Below, piece after piece: positions 8,708-17,050 of a stretch of DNA of 64,000 nucleotides. Within the stretch, counting starts at the first letter, position 1. Each line of letters starts with the position of its first letter. The stretch lies in assembly GCF_004355225.1 (NCBI RefSeq), contig NZ_CP037933.1, forward strand, positions 3,038,001 through 3,102,000, written 5' to 3'. The notes beneath the pieces were generated by a model. It saw only the letters and a program-made list of their open reading frames with translations. It had not been told where the DNA came from and did no database searches. Source of the stretch: Flavobacterium nackdongense. GTDB taxonomy: Bacteria; Bacteroidota; Bacteroidia; Flavobacteriales; Flavobacteriaceae. A program made the translations under genes and the position numbers.

Positions 8708-8812
8708 TGTTATAAAGAAAGCCCGAGGGAATAGACCCATTGAAAGCTTAGCAACCCTTTGCCAACGAAGAAGGTGCTACATTCTATCCCGATTTATCGG
8801 GAACAGATAACA
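8708..8812 (+). ncRNA. SAM-I (S-box) riboswitch before the metX-thrA fusion gene
   Basis: P1 is TGTTAT (8708-8713) with ATAACA (8807-8812). The S-box core follows in order: GAGGGA, TAGACCC, TGAAAGCTTAGCAACC, GGTGCTA with ATTC, and a P4 hairpin CCCGAT/ATCGGG at 8788-8801. All the conserved blocks are present at normal spacing over 105 bases. A short hairpin ACTAG/CTAGT (8823-8839) with TTTCTTTCT follows and may be a weak terminator. The gene controlled starts at 8894. Confidence 0.92.
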
Positions 8813-8893
8813 ACAAGAATTCACTAGCCTACTTCTAGTTTTCTTTCTAATATTTCCAAACACAAATCAAAAAAATCTAAAAAGATTTGAAAA

Positions 8894-11800
8894 TTGGAAA
8901 ATAAACCAACAACCATCACATTACAAAATTTCACCACCGAAAGTGGCATACTCATTTCTTCCATCAACCTAAGTTATCAGGTTTTTGGACAAGTTTTGAA
9001 TACAGCTCCTATCGTTTTGGTCAATCACGCCTTGACCGGAAATTCGCAAGTTGTGGGTGAAAACGGCTGGTGGAATAATCTTATTGGCGACAATAAAACC
9101 ATCGACACCAATAAATACACCATTTTAGCTTTCAACGTTCCGGGAAATGGATTCGATAAAACCTATATTGAAAATTATTTGGATTTTACAGCTCGAGATA
9201 TTGCCAGACTTTTTCTGGAAGGCATTCGATTGCTGAAAGTTAAAGATGTCTTTGCCCTGATTGGTGGCTCTGTCGGGGGCGGAATTGCTTGGGAAATGAT
9301 AGCTTTGGAGCCTAAATTAACTCATAATTTTTTCCCGATTGCTTCCGATTGGAAATCGACCGATTGGTTGATTGCCAATTGTTATTTGCAAGAAAAAATT
9401 CTTTGTAATTCGTCCAAACCCATCGAAGACGCGCGTATTCACGCGATGTTGTGTTACAGAACACCCGAATCTTTCAAGGAAAAATTTCAAAGAACCTCTA
9501 TGGATTCTACCGATTCTTTTCAAGTGGAAAGTTGGTTGAATCATCACGGCGAAAAGTTGCAAAAACGTTTTCAGCTTTCGGCTTACAAAATGATGAATCA
9601 GTTGTTGAAAACCATCGATATCACTCGCGGAAGAACCTCGTTTGAAGAACTAATTTCAGAAGTCGATGCCAATATTTATATCATCGGAATCAATTCGGAT
9701 TTGTTTTTTACAGCCAATGAAAACCGCGAAACTTACCACGAAATCAAAAAATTCAAGCACAATGTTTTTTATAGCGAAATCGAATCGCAACACGGACACG
9801 ACGCTTTTTTAATGGAATACGAACAATTAAACAATTTACTGGATGTTGTTTTTAAAAACAAAAAGGATAAAATGAAAATATTAAAATTTGGCGGAAAATC
9901 ATTGGCCAACGGCGAAGGAATCAATAAAGTTTTAGATATTATTATTGATAAAAAAAGCAAAGGCGAAAACATTGCAGTTGTGGTTTCGGCTAGAGGAAAA
10001 GCCACAGATGAATTAGAAGATATTTTGACCATTGCTGCCAAAAACGGCAATTACAAACCTCTGTTAGAAAGTTTCAAAAGCTATCAGCAAGACGGGTATA
10101 CCGTTGATTTGTCTGAAGAATTTACTGTTTTAGACAAACTTTTCGAAGGTGTAAGTTTGATTGGCGATTATAGCGAAAAAATCAAAGATTTAGTATTGGC
10201 ACAAGGCGAATTGCTTTCGGCAAAATTGATTACCGCTGTTTTGAACGAAAAAGGAATTAAATCCTGTTTTGCAGATACCAGAGAATTGATCAAAACCGAT
10301 TCTCACTTTGGCGATGCGCAACCCTTGGAGCAAATTTCAAAGAAAAATATCGTCCATTTTTTCAAAGAAAATAACGATACAGTCAATATAATTACTGGTT
10401 TTATTGGTTCCAACGCTAGTGGTGACACAACGACTTTAGGACGAAACGGCAGTAATTACTCGGCTTCACTGATTGCTAATTATCTTGATGCCGAAGAATT
10501 GCAAAACTACACCCACGTCGACGGAATTTATACCGCCAACCCAGAATTAGTTCCCGATGCCAAAAAAATTGACCGTTTGTCGTTTAACGAAGCAAACGAA
10601 ATTGCCAATTTTGGAGCTACCATTTTACACGCAAAAACCATAATCCCTTTATTGGAAAAAAATATTCCGTTGCGAATTCTGAATACTTTCAATCACGAAA
10701 ATCAAGGGACTTTAATCACGTCAAAATCGAATGCAGCAGGAATTAAAACCCTTTCGGTTCTAGAAAATGTGGCTTTGGTCAACCTTGAAGGAAGAGGATT
10801 GTTGGGAAAAACAGGTGTCGATGCGCGTATTTTTAAAGTAATGGGTGACAATGACATTAGCGTAAGCATCATTTCGCAAGGTTCGTCAGAAAGAGGAATT
10901 GGGCTTGTGGTTAATTCCAATCAAGCGACCAAAGCGATGATCGAATTGGAGAAAGAATTCGAGAATGATTTCTATTCGAAAGACGTAAACAAAATCTCCA
11001 TTACTGATGATGTTTCGGTGATTTCGATTATTGGTCAGGATTTGAGTACTTTCCATAAACCGTACACATCGTTGATAAAAAACAAGGTTGTACCTATTCT
11101 TTTCAACAATACGGTAACGGGTAAAAACGTGAGTTTGGTAGTGAAGAAATCGGAGTTGAACAAGGCGTTGAACGTGATTCACGGGGAGATTTTTGGAGTT
11201 TCTAAGAAAATTAATATTGCTATTTTCGGTCACGGATTGGTAGGTGGAACTTTGATTAATCAAATTTTAGAATCAGCTCCATCCATCGAAAAAAGGAAGG
11301 ATATTAAGTTAAATGTTTTTGCAATTGCCAATTCTAAAAATCTGCTTTTGAACAAAAACGGCGTTTCTCCAAATTGGAAAAACGAAATTCAAACTAACGG
11401 TTTTTCGTATACGATCGATGATGTTATTGCTTTCGCCAATGAAAATAATATGGAGAATTTGATTGCCATAGACAACACGGCAAGCGCTACTTTTGTTGAG
11501 AATTACGTGAAATTGGCAGAAAATAGTTTCGATTTAATTTCTTCGAATAAAGTGGCAAATACATTGAGTTATAAATTTTACAAAGACTTGCGAAAAGTAT
11601 TGGCAGAAAACCAGAAGAATTATTTGTACGAAACCAATGTTGGTGCAGGTTTACCATTGATTGACACCATCAAATTATTGCATCTTTCGGGTGAAAATAT
11701 CACCAAAATCAAAGGTGTTTTCTCTGGAACATTGAGTTATTTGTTCAATAATTTCTCTGCCAAAGATGTTCCGTTTAGCGAAATTTTGAAGGAAGCCATC

Positions 11801-12280
11801 GACAACGGTTACACCGAACCCGATCCAAGAGAAGATTTATGCGGAAATGATGTGGGTAGAAAATTACTAATTTTGGCGAGAGAACTGGATTTGCAAAACG
11901 AATTCGAAGAAATTAGCATTCAAAACTTAATTCCAGAACATTTGCGTGAAGGAAGTGTTGCCGATTTCTTGAATAAATTGAAAGAATTCGACCCAATTTA
12001 TACCAAAATAAAAGAAGACCAAGAACCGAATCATGTGTTGAGATACATTGGTGAATTGTCGGGCGATTTACAAAATGACAAAGGAAATCTAGAAGTAAAA
12101 TTAGTTTCCGTACCTTCGGATACTGCTTTGGGCGGATTGAAAGGTTCTGATTCGTTCTTCGAAATTTACACCGAATCCTACGGAGACCGACCAATCGTAA
12201 TTCAAGGCGCTGGTGCAGGATCGGCTGTGACAGCGAGAGGTGTTTTCGGAGATTTATTGAGATTGTCGGAAAAAGGTTAG
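8894..12280 (+). CDS. Trifunctional fusion: homoserine O-acetyltransferase, aspartokinase, homoserine dehydrogenase
   Basis: One uninterrupted 1128-codon frame. Residues 1-326 are a MetX-type alpha/beta-hydrolase: nucleophile Ser126 in GGSVGGG, Asp269 in GINSDL, His302 in QHGHDAF. Residues 327 to about 770 are an aspartokinase with KFGGKS at 331-336 and ACT-like regulatory repeats. About 771-1128 is homoserine dehydrogenase with a GHGLVGG Rossmann loop near 779. The fused product would phosphorylate aspartate, reduce the semialdehyde to homoserine and acetylate it for methionine synthesis. The linker (FKNKKDK) is very short, and a Met at 327 could also serve as a separate start for a ThrA-like protein. 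The only plausible first start is TTG at 8894. SAM-I controlled. Confidence 0.88.
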   Translation: MENKPTTITLQNFTTESGILISSINLSYQVFGQVLNTAPIVLVNHALTGNSQVVGENGWWNNLIGDNKTIDTNKYTILAFNVPGNGFDKTYIENYLDFTARDIARLFLEGIRLLKVKDVFALIGGSVGGGIAWEMIALEPKLTHNFFPIASDWKSTDWLIANCYLQEKILCNSSKPIEDARIHAMLCYRTPESFKEKFQRTSMDSTDSFQVESWLNHHGEKLQKRFQLSAYKMMNQLLKTIDITRGRTSFEELISEVDANIYIIGINSDLFFTANENRETYHEIKKFKHNVFYSEIESQHGHDAFLMEYEQLNNLLDVVFKNKKDKMKILKFGGKSLANGEGINKVLDIIIDKKSKGENIAVVVSARGKATDELEDILTIAAKNGNYKPLLESFKSYQQDGYTVDLSEEFTVLDKLFEGVSLIGDYSEKIKDLVLAQGELLSAKLITAVLNEKGIKSCFADTRELIKTDSHFGDAQPLEQISKKNIVHFFKENNDTVNIITGFIGSNASGDTTTLGRNGSNYSASLIANYLDAEELQNYTHVDGIYTANPELVPDAKKIDRLSFNEANEIANFGATILHAKTIIPLLEKNIPLRILNTFNHENQGTLITSKSNAAGIKTLSVLENVALVNLEGRGLLGKTGVDARIFKVMGDNDISVSIISQGSSERGIGLVVNSNQATKAMIELEKEFENDFYSKDVNKISITDDVSVISIIGQDLSTFHKPYTSLIKNKVVPILFNNTVTGKNVSLVVKKSELNKALNVIHGEIFGVSKKINIAIFGHGLVGGTLINQILESAPSIEKRKDIKLNVFAIANSKNLLLNKNGVSPNWKNEIQTNGFSYTIDDVIAFANENNMENLIAIDNTASATFVENYVKLAENSFDLISSNKVANTLSYKFYKDLRKVLAENQKNYLYETNVGAGLPLIDTIKLLHLSGENITKIKGVFSGTLSYLFNNFSAKDVPFSEILKEAIDNGYTEPDPREDLCGNDVGRKLLILARELDLQNEFEEISIQNLIPEHLREGSVADFLNKLKEFDPIYTKIKEDQEPNHVLRYIGELSGDLQNDKGNLEVKLVSVPSDTALGGLKGSDSFFEIYTESYGDRPIVIQGAGAGSAVTARGVFGDLLRLSEKG

Positions 12281-12361
12281 GGATTTTAGATTGCAGATTT
12301 GCGATTTTAGAATTTAGTTTTTTGGAAGGATATTGGCAAATTAATAATAGATTTTTTATTT
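12281..12361 (+). repeat. Flavobacterial spacer sequence (GATTTTAGATTGCAGATTTGCG type)
   Basis: The 81-base gap contains GATTTTAGATTGCAGATT. A similar string occurs in opposite orientation at about 37768-37795 (AATCTGCAATCTAAAATTT), next to fabD. Such near-palindromic A/T strings act as dispersed spacers in this window. No gene is seen. Confidence 0.5.
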
Positions 12362-12955
12362 ATGAATAGTTTTGAAGAAGTAAAGAAAGAGTTATATAAG
12401 TATGAAAATCTAGGAATAGAGAAATTTGAAAACGGTACAATCCTAATAGGGAAAGCTTTGCATATAGCACCATTGGCGTGGCTTAATAAAATATATCCTG
12501 TGTTAAATGAAGATGATATTTTATTAATTGAAAATGAATTAAAGACGGAAGTGCCACTAGATTATAAGAATTTTTTAATCAATTTTAGTAATGGTCTAAA
12601 TATTTTTGTTGCAACATTCAGTTTATATGGTCTAAGAAAAGTTTTAGGGCGTTCAGTAGAAGCAAGTAGACAACCATTTTCTATTTTTACGCCTAACTCA
12701 TTTGAAAGGCCAGAAAACTCGAAAGATCATTATTTTTTTATTGGAGGTTACAATTGGGATGGTTCAAATTTATACATTGACAAGCAAACTAATAAAGTTC
12801 ATTATTGTGATAGATGGGATGCTACTTCATTATTTGAGTGGAATTCATTTGATGAAATGATAGTTTCTGAAGTAAAACGAATAACTAATTTGTTTGATGA
12901 AAAAGGAGTTGTTTTGGATGAAAACAAGTATACAACTCCAATTGAAATAAAATAA
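12362..12955 (+). CDS. SUKH (SMI1/KNR4) superfamily protein
   Basis: A 197-residue soluble protein. The region LNEDDILLIENEL...VPLDYKNFLINFSNG and the later IGGYNWDGSNLYID...FEWNSFDEMI match the SMI1/KNR4 fold pattern. In bacteria this superfamily is best known as immunity proteins against polymorphic toxins, but no toxin gene is next to it. It interrupts the methionine block, between the metX-thrA fusion and an OsmC gene, and is flanked by typical flavobacterial spacer sequences. This suggests a lone acquired gene. Function here is not known. Confidence 0.72.
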   Translation: MNSFEEVKKELYKYENLGIEKFENGTILIGKALHIAPLAWLNKIYPVLNEDDILLIENELKTEVPLDYKNFLINFSNGLNIFVATFSLYGLRKVLGRSVEASRQPFSIFTPNSFERPENSKDHYFFIGGYNWDGSNLYIDKQTNKVHYCDRWDATSLFEWNSFDEMIVSEVKRITNLFDEKGVVLDENKYTTPIEIK

Positions 12956-13029
12956 TAAAGAGTATTCAGAAAAAAAGTAAAAAATCTGCGTTTGAAAATC
13001 CGTTTCATCCGTGTCCAAAAAATAAGACA

Positions 13030-13464
13030 ATGAAAGTAACATTAAAGAGAGTAAACGAAAACTTCCACTTCGAATTAAAAAACGAACGTGGACATATAGT
13101 AAATGTAGATGCGCGTCCTGATTTTGGGGGTAATGATATGGGGCCAAGTCCAATGGAATTGGTTTTAATGGGCGTTGCAGGCTGCAGCGGAATCGATATG
13201 ATTTCGATTTTGAAAAAACAACGTCAGGAAATCTCATCTTTCAAAGCAGATGTAGAAGGCGTGAGAGAGGAAGTTGGCGATGCAAAACCATTCAAAGATA
13301 TTTTTGTGGTATTTTATTTAGAAGGAAATATCAAAGAAAATAAAGCATTGACCGCTGCGCAACTTTCTTTTGAAAAATATTGCTCAGTGGCCAAAACTGT
13401 AGAACCAACAGCAACAATTCATTATAAAGTAGTTTTAAATGGGGTGGAATTGGCAAAAATTTAA
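13030..13464 (+). CDS. OsmC/Ohr family peroxiredoxin-like protein
   Basis: A 144-residue OsmC-family protein. The two redox cysteines are Cys52 (in AGCSGIDM) and Cys118 (in EKYCSVAKT), and the N-terminal PSPMELVLMG block is typical. The family reduces organic hydroperoxides with thiols. The YhfA-like subgroup has less certain substrates. It ends 45 bases before the metZ-like gene and is probably cotranscribed with it. A thiol peroxidase beside sulfur genes fits protection of reduced sulfur metabolism, but that link is inference. Confidence 0.88.
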   Translation: MKVTLKRVNENFHFELKNERGHIVNVDARPDFGGNDMGPSPMELVLMGVAGCSGIDMISILKKQRQEISSFKADVEGVREEVGDAKPFKDIFVVFYLEGNIKENKALTAAQLSFEKYCSVAKTVEPTATIHYKVVLNGVELAKI

Positions 13465-13508
13465 TTTCAGCAACCATAAACTATAAACAACAAACAATAA
13501 ACGTTACA

Positions 13509-14681
13509 ATGAACGAACAAGATTTTGGTTTTGAAACCAATGCCATACGCAATCAATTAGAGCGCACTCAATATTTAGAACATTCCGTGCCTTTGTACTT
13601 AACTTCCAGTTTTGTATTCGAAGATGCCGAAGATATGCGTGCTTCCTTTGCCGACGAAAAAGATAGAAATATTTACAGCCGTTACAGCAATCCGAATACC
13701 AATGAGTTTGTGGATAAAGTGTGTCAAATGGAAGGTGCAGCAGCTGGATTTGCTTTTGCATCGGGAATGGCGGCAGTGTATTCCACCTTGGCGGCTTTAT
13801 TGAATTCAGGTGATCATATCGTTTCGGCAGGCAGTGTATTTGGCGCAACACACTCTTTGTTTATCAATTATTTTCCAAAATGGGGAATCGAAACTACCTA
13901 TTTTGATATCAATAAACCCGAAACTATTGAAAGTTATATCCAGCCAAATACCAAAATTCTTTTTGCCGAATCGCCTACCAATCCAGCGGTAGATATTATT
14001 GATTTGGAGTTGTTGGGTACAATTGCCAAAAAACACAATTTAATTTTGATCATCGACAACTGTTTTGCTACGCCTTATTTACAACAACCTATAAAATGGG
14101 GAGCCGATTTGGTTATCCATTCGGCGACCAAATTAATGGACGGTCAAGGTAGAGTTTTGGGTGGAATAACCGTTGGTGATGCCGAATTGATTCAAAAAAT
14201 CTATTTGTTTTCACGCTTAACAGGTCCTGCTTTATCGCCTTTTAATGCTTGGGTATTGTCTAAAAGTTTAGAAACTTTATCTATTCGTTTAGACAGACAT
14301 TGCGAAAATGCCTTAAAAGTAGCCGAGTTTTTAGAACAACATCCGAATGTAAGTTTGGTGAAATATCCGTTCCTGAAATCGCACCCTCAATATGAAATTG
14401 CCAAAAAGCAAATGAAATTGGGAGGCAATATTGTCGCTTTTGAAATCAAAGGAGGTCTTGAAGCGGGAAGAGCTTTTTTAGATAAAATAAAATTGTGTTC
14501 ATTGTCACCCAATTTAGGAGATACCAGAACGATTGTGACACATCCAGCCTCAACCACCCACAGTAAATTATCTGTCGAAGAACGTTTGGCAGTAAGCATC
14601 ACCGATGGTTTGGTGCGAGTTTCTGTAGGTTTGGAAACTGTAAAAGATGTTATTGCAGATTTGGAGCAGGCTTTGTCGTAA
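13509..14681 (+). CDS. metZ: O-succinyl/acetylhomoserine sulfhydrylase-like PLP enzyme
   Basis: A 390-residue member of the Cys/Met PLP family. The catalytic lysine is Lys208 in HSATKLMDGQGR, and the SRYSNPN phosphate-binding block is at about 57-63. Length and the MDGQGR motif fit MetZ-type sulfhydrylases, a second route to homocysteine beside MetY. Cystathionine gamma-synthase is an alternative that sequence alone cannot exclude. It follows the osmC gene and is ended by a hairpin at 14712. This gives the window two homocysteine-forming enzymes for one acetylated substrate. Confidence 0.8.
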   Translation: MNEQDFGFETNAIRNQLERTQYLEHSVPLYLTSSFVFEDAEDMRASFADEKDRNIYSRYSNPNTNEFVDKVCQMEGAAAGFAFASGMAAVYSTLAALLNSGDHIVSAGSVFGATHSLFINYFPKWGIETTYFDINKPETIESYIQPNTKILFAESPTNPAVDIIDLELLGTIAKKHNLILIIDNCFATPYLQQPIKWGADLVIHSATKLMDGQGRVLGGITVGDAELIQKIYLFSRLTGPALSPFNAWVLSKSLETLSIRLDRHCENALKVAEFLEQHPNVSLVKYPFLKSHPQYEIAKKQMKLGGNIVAFEIKGGLEAGRAFLDKIKLCSLSPNLGDTRTIVTHPASTTHSKLSVEERLAVSITDGLVRVSVGLETVKDVIADLEQALS

Positions 14682-14711
14682 AAAATTATAATTATTGATT
14701 CATACAAATAG

Positions 14712-14741
14712 CCCACGGTTTTAATCGTGGGTTTTGTGTTT
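14712..14741 (+). terminator. Terminator after the metZ-like gene
   Basis: CCCACG (14712-14717), loop GTTTTAAT and CGTGGG (14726-14731) are followed by TTTTGTGTTT. It is 30 bases past the stop. Confidence 0.75.
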
Positions 14742-14831
14742 ATTTAAAGTTGAGAAATTATCAATTCATCAAAATATAAATAGGTTTTTGAATGTAGAAT
14801 TTTGTAAATTTGGTTTTTATCTTACATATTT

Positions 14832-15524
14832 ATGAAGAATTTTCAAAAAATAACATCGCTTTTAATTTTACTCATTTTTGTTTCAAGTTGCGAAAAGAAA
14901 CAAACAGAATTAGAATTTGAAAAAAGTGTTATGACTGAAATTTTTCCAAGTTTGGTTGATTCAATTTGTGTTGATTGTAGAATTTTATTTCTTCCGATGC
15001 CATTGGGAAAATCAATTTATGATAAAAATGATAATTACATCGGTCAAGACACTTCTAATATAAAGGCTGAGAGAGAAAAATGGGAAAAGGAATTAGTCAA
15101 AATTAAAAATGATACCTCAAAAATAATCATTGCTTTTGAAACCAAAATGAAATGGAGTCACTATAGTTTAAAAGATGATTTTGTTAAACATTTTAGCGGA
15201 ATTAAAGTTGCATATTCAAAAATAAATCAAGATTTGGAGTATGATTTTGACTTCAAAGACATTAAATTAAACAATAAATTTAAGTTGAGAAATCTTTCAG
15301 AATTCCCGAAAGAAAGAGGGAAAATTTGGAATACTAAATACAATTTTGTTTTTTCAGGTGTTTTGGATTTCTCAAGGATACAATTTGACAAAGACAAAAA
15401 ATTTGGAGTTTTAGACGCTGGATTTGGTTGTGGAAGCAAATTTGGTCAAGGTTCTAGAATTTACATAAAGAAAGTAAATAACAAATGGATTATTGATAAA
15501 ATTGAAGGAACTTGGATTTCATAA
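14832..15524 (+). CDS. Putative lipoprotein of unknown function
   Basis: A 230-residue protein with a lipoprotein signal: a hydrophobic run then LIFVSSC, with Cys20 as the lipid-bearing residue. The mature part is Lys/Glu/Asp-rich with a C-terminal glycine-rich segment (GVLDAGFGCGSKFGQGSRIY) and shows no domain I know. A -7 element TAAATTTG lies at 14805-14812. It stands between the metZ terminator and the Bro-N insertion. The envelope location is supported; function is unknown. Confidence 0.65.
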   Translation: MKNFQKITSLLILLIFVSSCEKKQTELEFEKSVMTEIFPSLVDSICVDCRILFLPMPLGKSIYDKNDNYIGQDTSNIKAEREKWEKELVKIKNDTSKIIIAFETKMKWSHYSLKDDFVKHFSGIKVAYSKINQDLEYDFDFKDIKLNNKFKLRNLSEFPKERGKIWNTKYNFVFSGVLDFSRIQFDKDKKFGVLDAGFGCGSKFGQGSRIYIKKVNNKWIIDKIEGTWIS

Positions 15525-15565
15525 TAAATATCGTACATATAATATCGTAAATCAAACATCAAAAA

Positions 15566-15626
15566 ATGCTCTCAAAAAAAACAAAATAAGGAATCAAAGC
15601 ACTGACTTTTTTGGCAAGAAAGGAAG
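15566..15626 (+). pseudogene. Remnant of the 5' end of an rrf2-type regulator gene
   Basis: This stretch is a diverged copy of the first 60-odd bases of the intact rrf2 gene at 16532. Translated it reads MLSKKTK-stop-GIKALTFLAR, against MLSKKTKYGIKALTFLAR in the intact gene. The Tyr codon is now TAA and the frame ends soon after. It lies directly upstream of the Bro-N gene, so an inserted segment is bracketed by two copies of the rrf2 start. Confidence 0.85.
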
Positions 15627-15669
15627 ATTAATAGATTGTGAGGATTGTTAAAAAACAAAATAAATTACA

Positions 15670-16503
15670 ATGCAAAGTCCAAATGAAATAAAATTATTTG
15701 AAGAAAAAAAAGTCCGCACTTTATGGAGTGAAGATAAGGAAGAATGGTATTTTTCGGTAATAGACATAATCGAATCCTTGACGGAAAGTAGTATTCCCAA
15801 AAGATATTGGTCAGATTTAAAAAAGAAACTTCTTAAGGAAGGTAGCCAGTTGTACGAGAAAATCGTACAACTGAAATTCAAGGCTTCTGATGGAAAAAGA
15901 TATGCAACAGACTGTCTTGAAACTCAAGATGTTTTCCGGTTAATACAATCTATTCCTTCGCCCAAAGCAGAGCCTTTTAAGTTGTGGTTAGCACAAGTAG
16001 CCAACGAGCGATTAAACGAAATGCAAGATCCAGAGCTTACTATTGATAGAGCTTTGGAACAATATCTGAATCTTGGATACAGCGAAAATTGGATCAATCA
16101 GCGCTTGAAAAGTATTGAAATCCGCAAAGAGTTGACTGATGAGTGGAAAAGATTAGGATTGAAAGAGGGGCAACAATTTGCTAGTTTGACCGATATTATT
16201 ACCAAAACTTGGTCTGGAAAAACAACCAAAGAATACAAAACATTAAAAGGGTTGAAAAAAGAAAATCTTCGGGACAATATGACCAACACCGAATTGATTT
16301 TGAATATGCTGGCGGAAGCTTCGACTAAAGATATATCCCAAGCCGTGAATCCGAAAAATTTTACTGAAAGCGCAACAGTAGCAAAACGAGGCGGAACTAT
16401 TGCAGGAAATGCGCGTAAAGAATTAGAACAACAAACAGGTAAAAAAGTAGTTACTAACTTAAATGCAAAAACTTTTTTAGAGGATAAAAAGAAATTGTTG
16501 TAA
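15670..16503 (+). CDS. Bro-N domain protein (phage antirepressor-like)
   Basis: A 277-residue protein. Residues about 5-110 match a Bro-N domain, with KKVRTLWSEDKEEWYFSVIDI followed by PKRYWSDLKKKL and the QDVFRLIQSIPSPKAEPFK segment. The C-terminal half is helical and charged. Bro-N proteins bind DNA and are common in phages, and also occur as single genes in Bacteroidota chromosomes. Here it sits between a dead copy of the rrf2 start and the live rrf2 gene, so it is almost surely an acquired cassette. It ends 28 bases before rrf2 and could be cotranscribed with it. Confidence 0.85.
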   Translation: MQSPNEIKLFEEKKVRTLWSEDKEEWYFSVIDIIESLTESSIPKRYWSDLKKKLLKEGSQLYEKIVQLKFKASDGKRYATDCLETQDVFRLIQSIPSPKAEPFKLWLAQVANERLNEMQDPELTIDRALEQYLNLGYSENWINQRLKSIEIRKELTDEWKRLGLKEGQQFASLTDIITKTWSGKTTKEYKTLKGLKKENLRDNMTNTELILNMLAEASTKDISQAVNPKNFTESATVAKRGGTIAGNARKELEQQTGKKVVTNLNAKTFLEDKKKLL

Positions 16504-16531
16504 ATTTAACAACTATTCATAAACCTTATAA

Positions 16532-16942
16532 ATGCTCTCCAAAAAAACAAAATACGGAATCAAAGCACTTACTTTCTTGGCTCGCCAGAAAGACAATACA
16601 CCAGTGCAAATTGCTGAAATTGCCAAAGCGGAACACATTTCGCTAAAATTTTTAGAAAGTATTTTGTTGCTCCTGCGTCATTCCGGTTTTTTGGGTGCCA
16701 AAAAAGGCAAAGGCGGAGGTTACTATCTCATCAAAGAGCCCAAAGACATCAATATGGCCAAAGTGTATCGCATTCTCGAAGGACCAATTGCTTTGTTGCC
16801 TTGTGCCAGTCACAACTTCTACGAAAAATGCGACGATTGTACCGATGAATCCATTTGTGCTGTTCGCAAATTGATGATGGAAGTTCGCGACAATACCTTG
16901 ATGATATTGGAAAACAACTCTCTTGCCGATATTGCATTTTAA
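16532..16942 (+). CDS. Rrf2 family transcriptional regulator with cysteine cluster
   Basis: A 136-residue Rrf2 protein. A winged helix-turn-helix occupies about residues 1-65, with the usual LSKKTKYGIKAL start and a basic GKGGGYYL wing. Cysteines 91, 100, 103 and 109 form a cluster where IscR-type relatives bind an iron-sulfur cluster, so redox or cluster sensing is possible. The CymR subgroup controls cysteine genes. The gene directly precedes the cysH-cysD-cysN-sulfite reductase block, whose promoter overlaps an inverted repeat at 17001-17030 that may be its operator. Regulation of sulfur assimilation is a reasonable inference. Confidence 0.88.
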   Translation: MLSKKTKYGIKALTFLARQKDNTPVQIAEIAKAEHISLKFLESILLLLRHSGFLGAKKGKGGGYYLIKEPKDINMAKVYRILEGPIALLPCASHNFYEKCDDCTDESICAVRKLMMEVRDNTLMILENNSLADIAF

Positions 16943-16965
16943 TCCTCATTTTTTTTGAATAAAGT

Positions 16966-17030
16966 TTTGTAGTTCAGTAAAAAGTATTATTTTTGCCAAC
17001 TAATCTACTAAACCGATAGGGTAATAGATT
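16966..17030 (+). promoter_or_regulatory. Promoter and candidate operator of the sulfate assimilation operon
   Basis: TTTG (16966-16969), an 18-base spacer and TATTTTTG (16988-16995) match the Bacteroidota promoter consensus. Where transcription would start lies an imperfect inverted repeat AATCTACTAA...TAATAGATT (17001-17030) with CCGATAGGG at its centre. Its position next to the rrf2 gene makes it a candidate Rrf2 site. Confidence 0.6.
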
Positions 17031-17050
17031 TAAAAATTAAAAAAAAAGAA

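Noticed and set aside
12956-13029. Possible remnant of the metX-thrA 3' end after the SUKH gene
   Set aside because: AGAGTATTCAGAAAAAAAG only loosely resembles the gene end (about 12 of 21 bases with a gap); not enough to add it to the gene-end duplication pattern.
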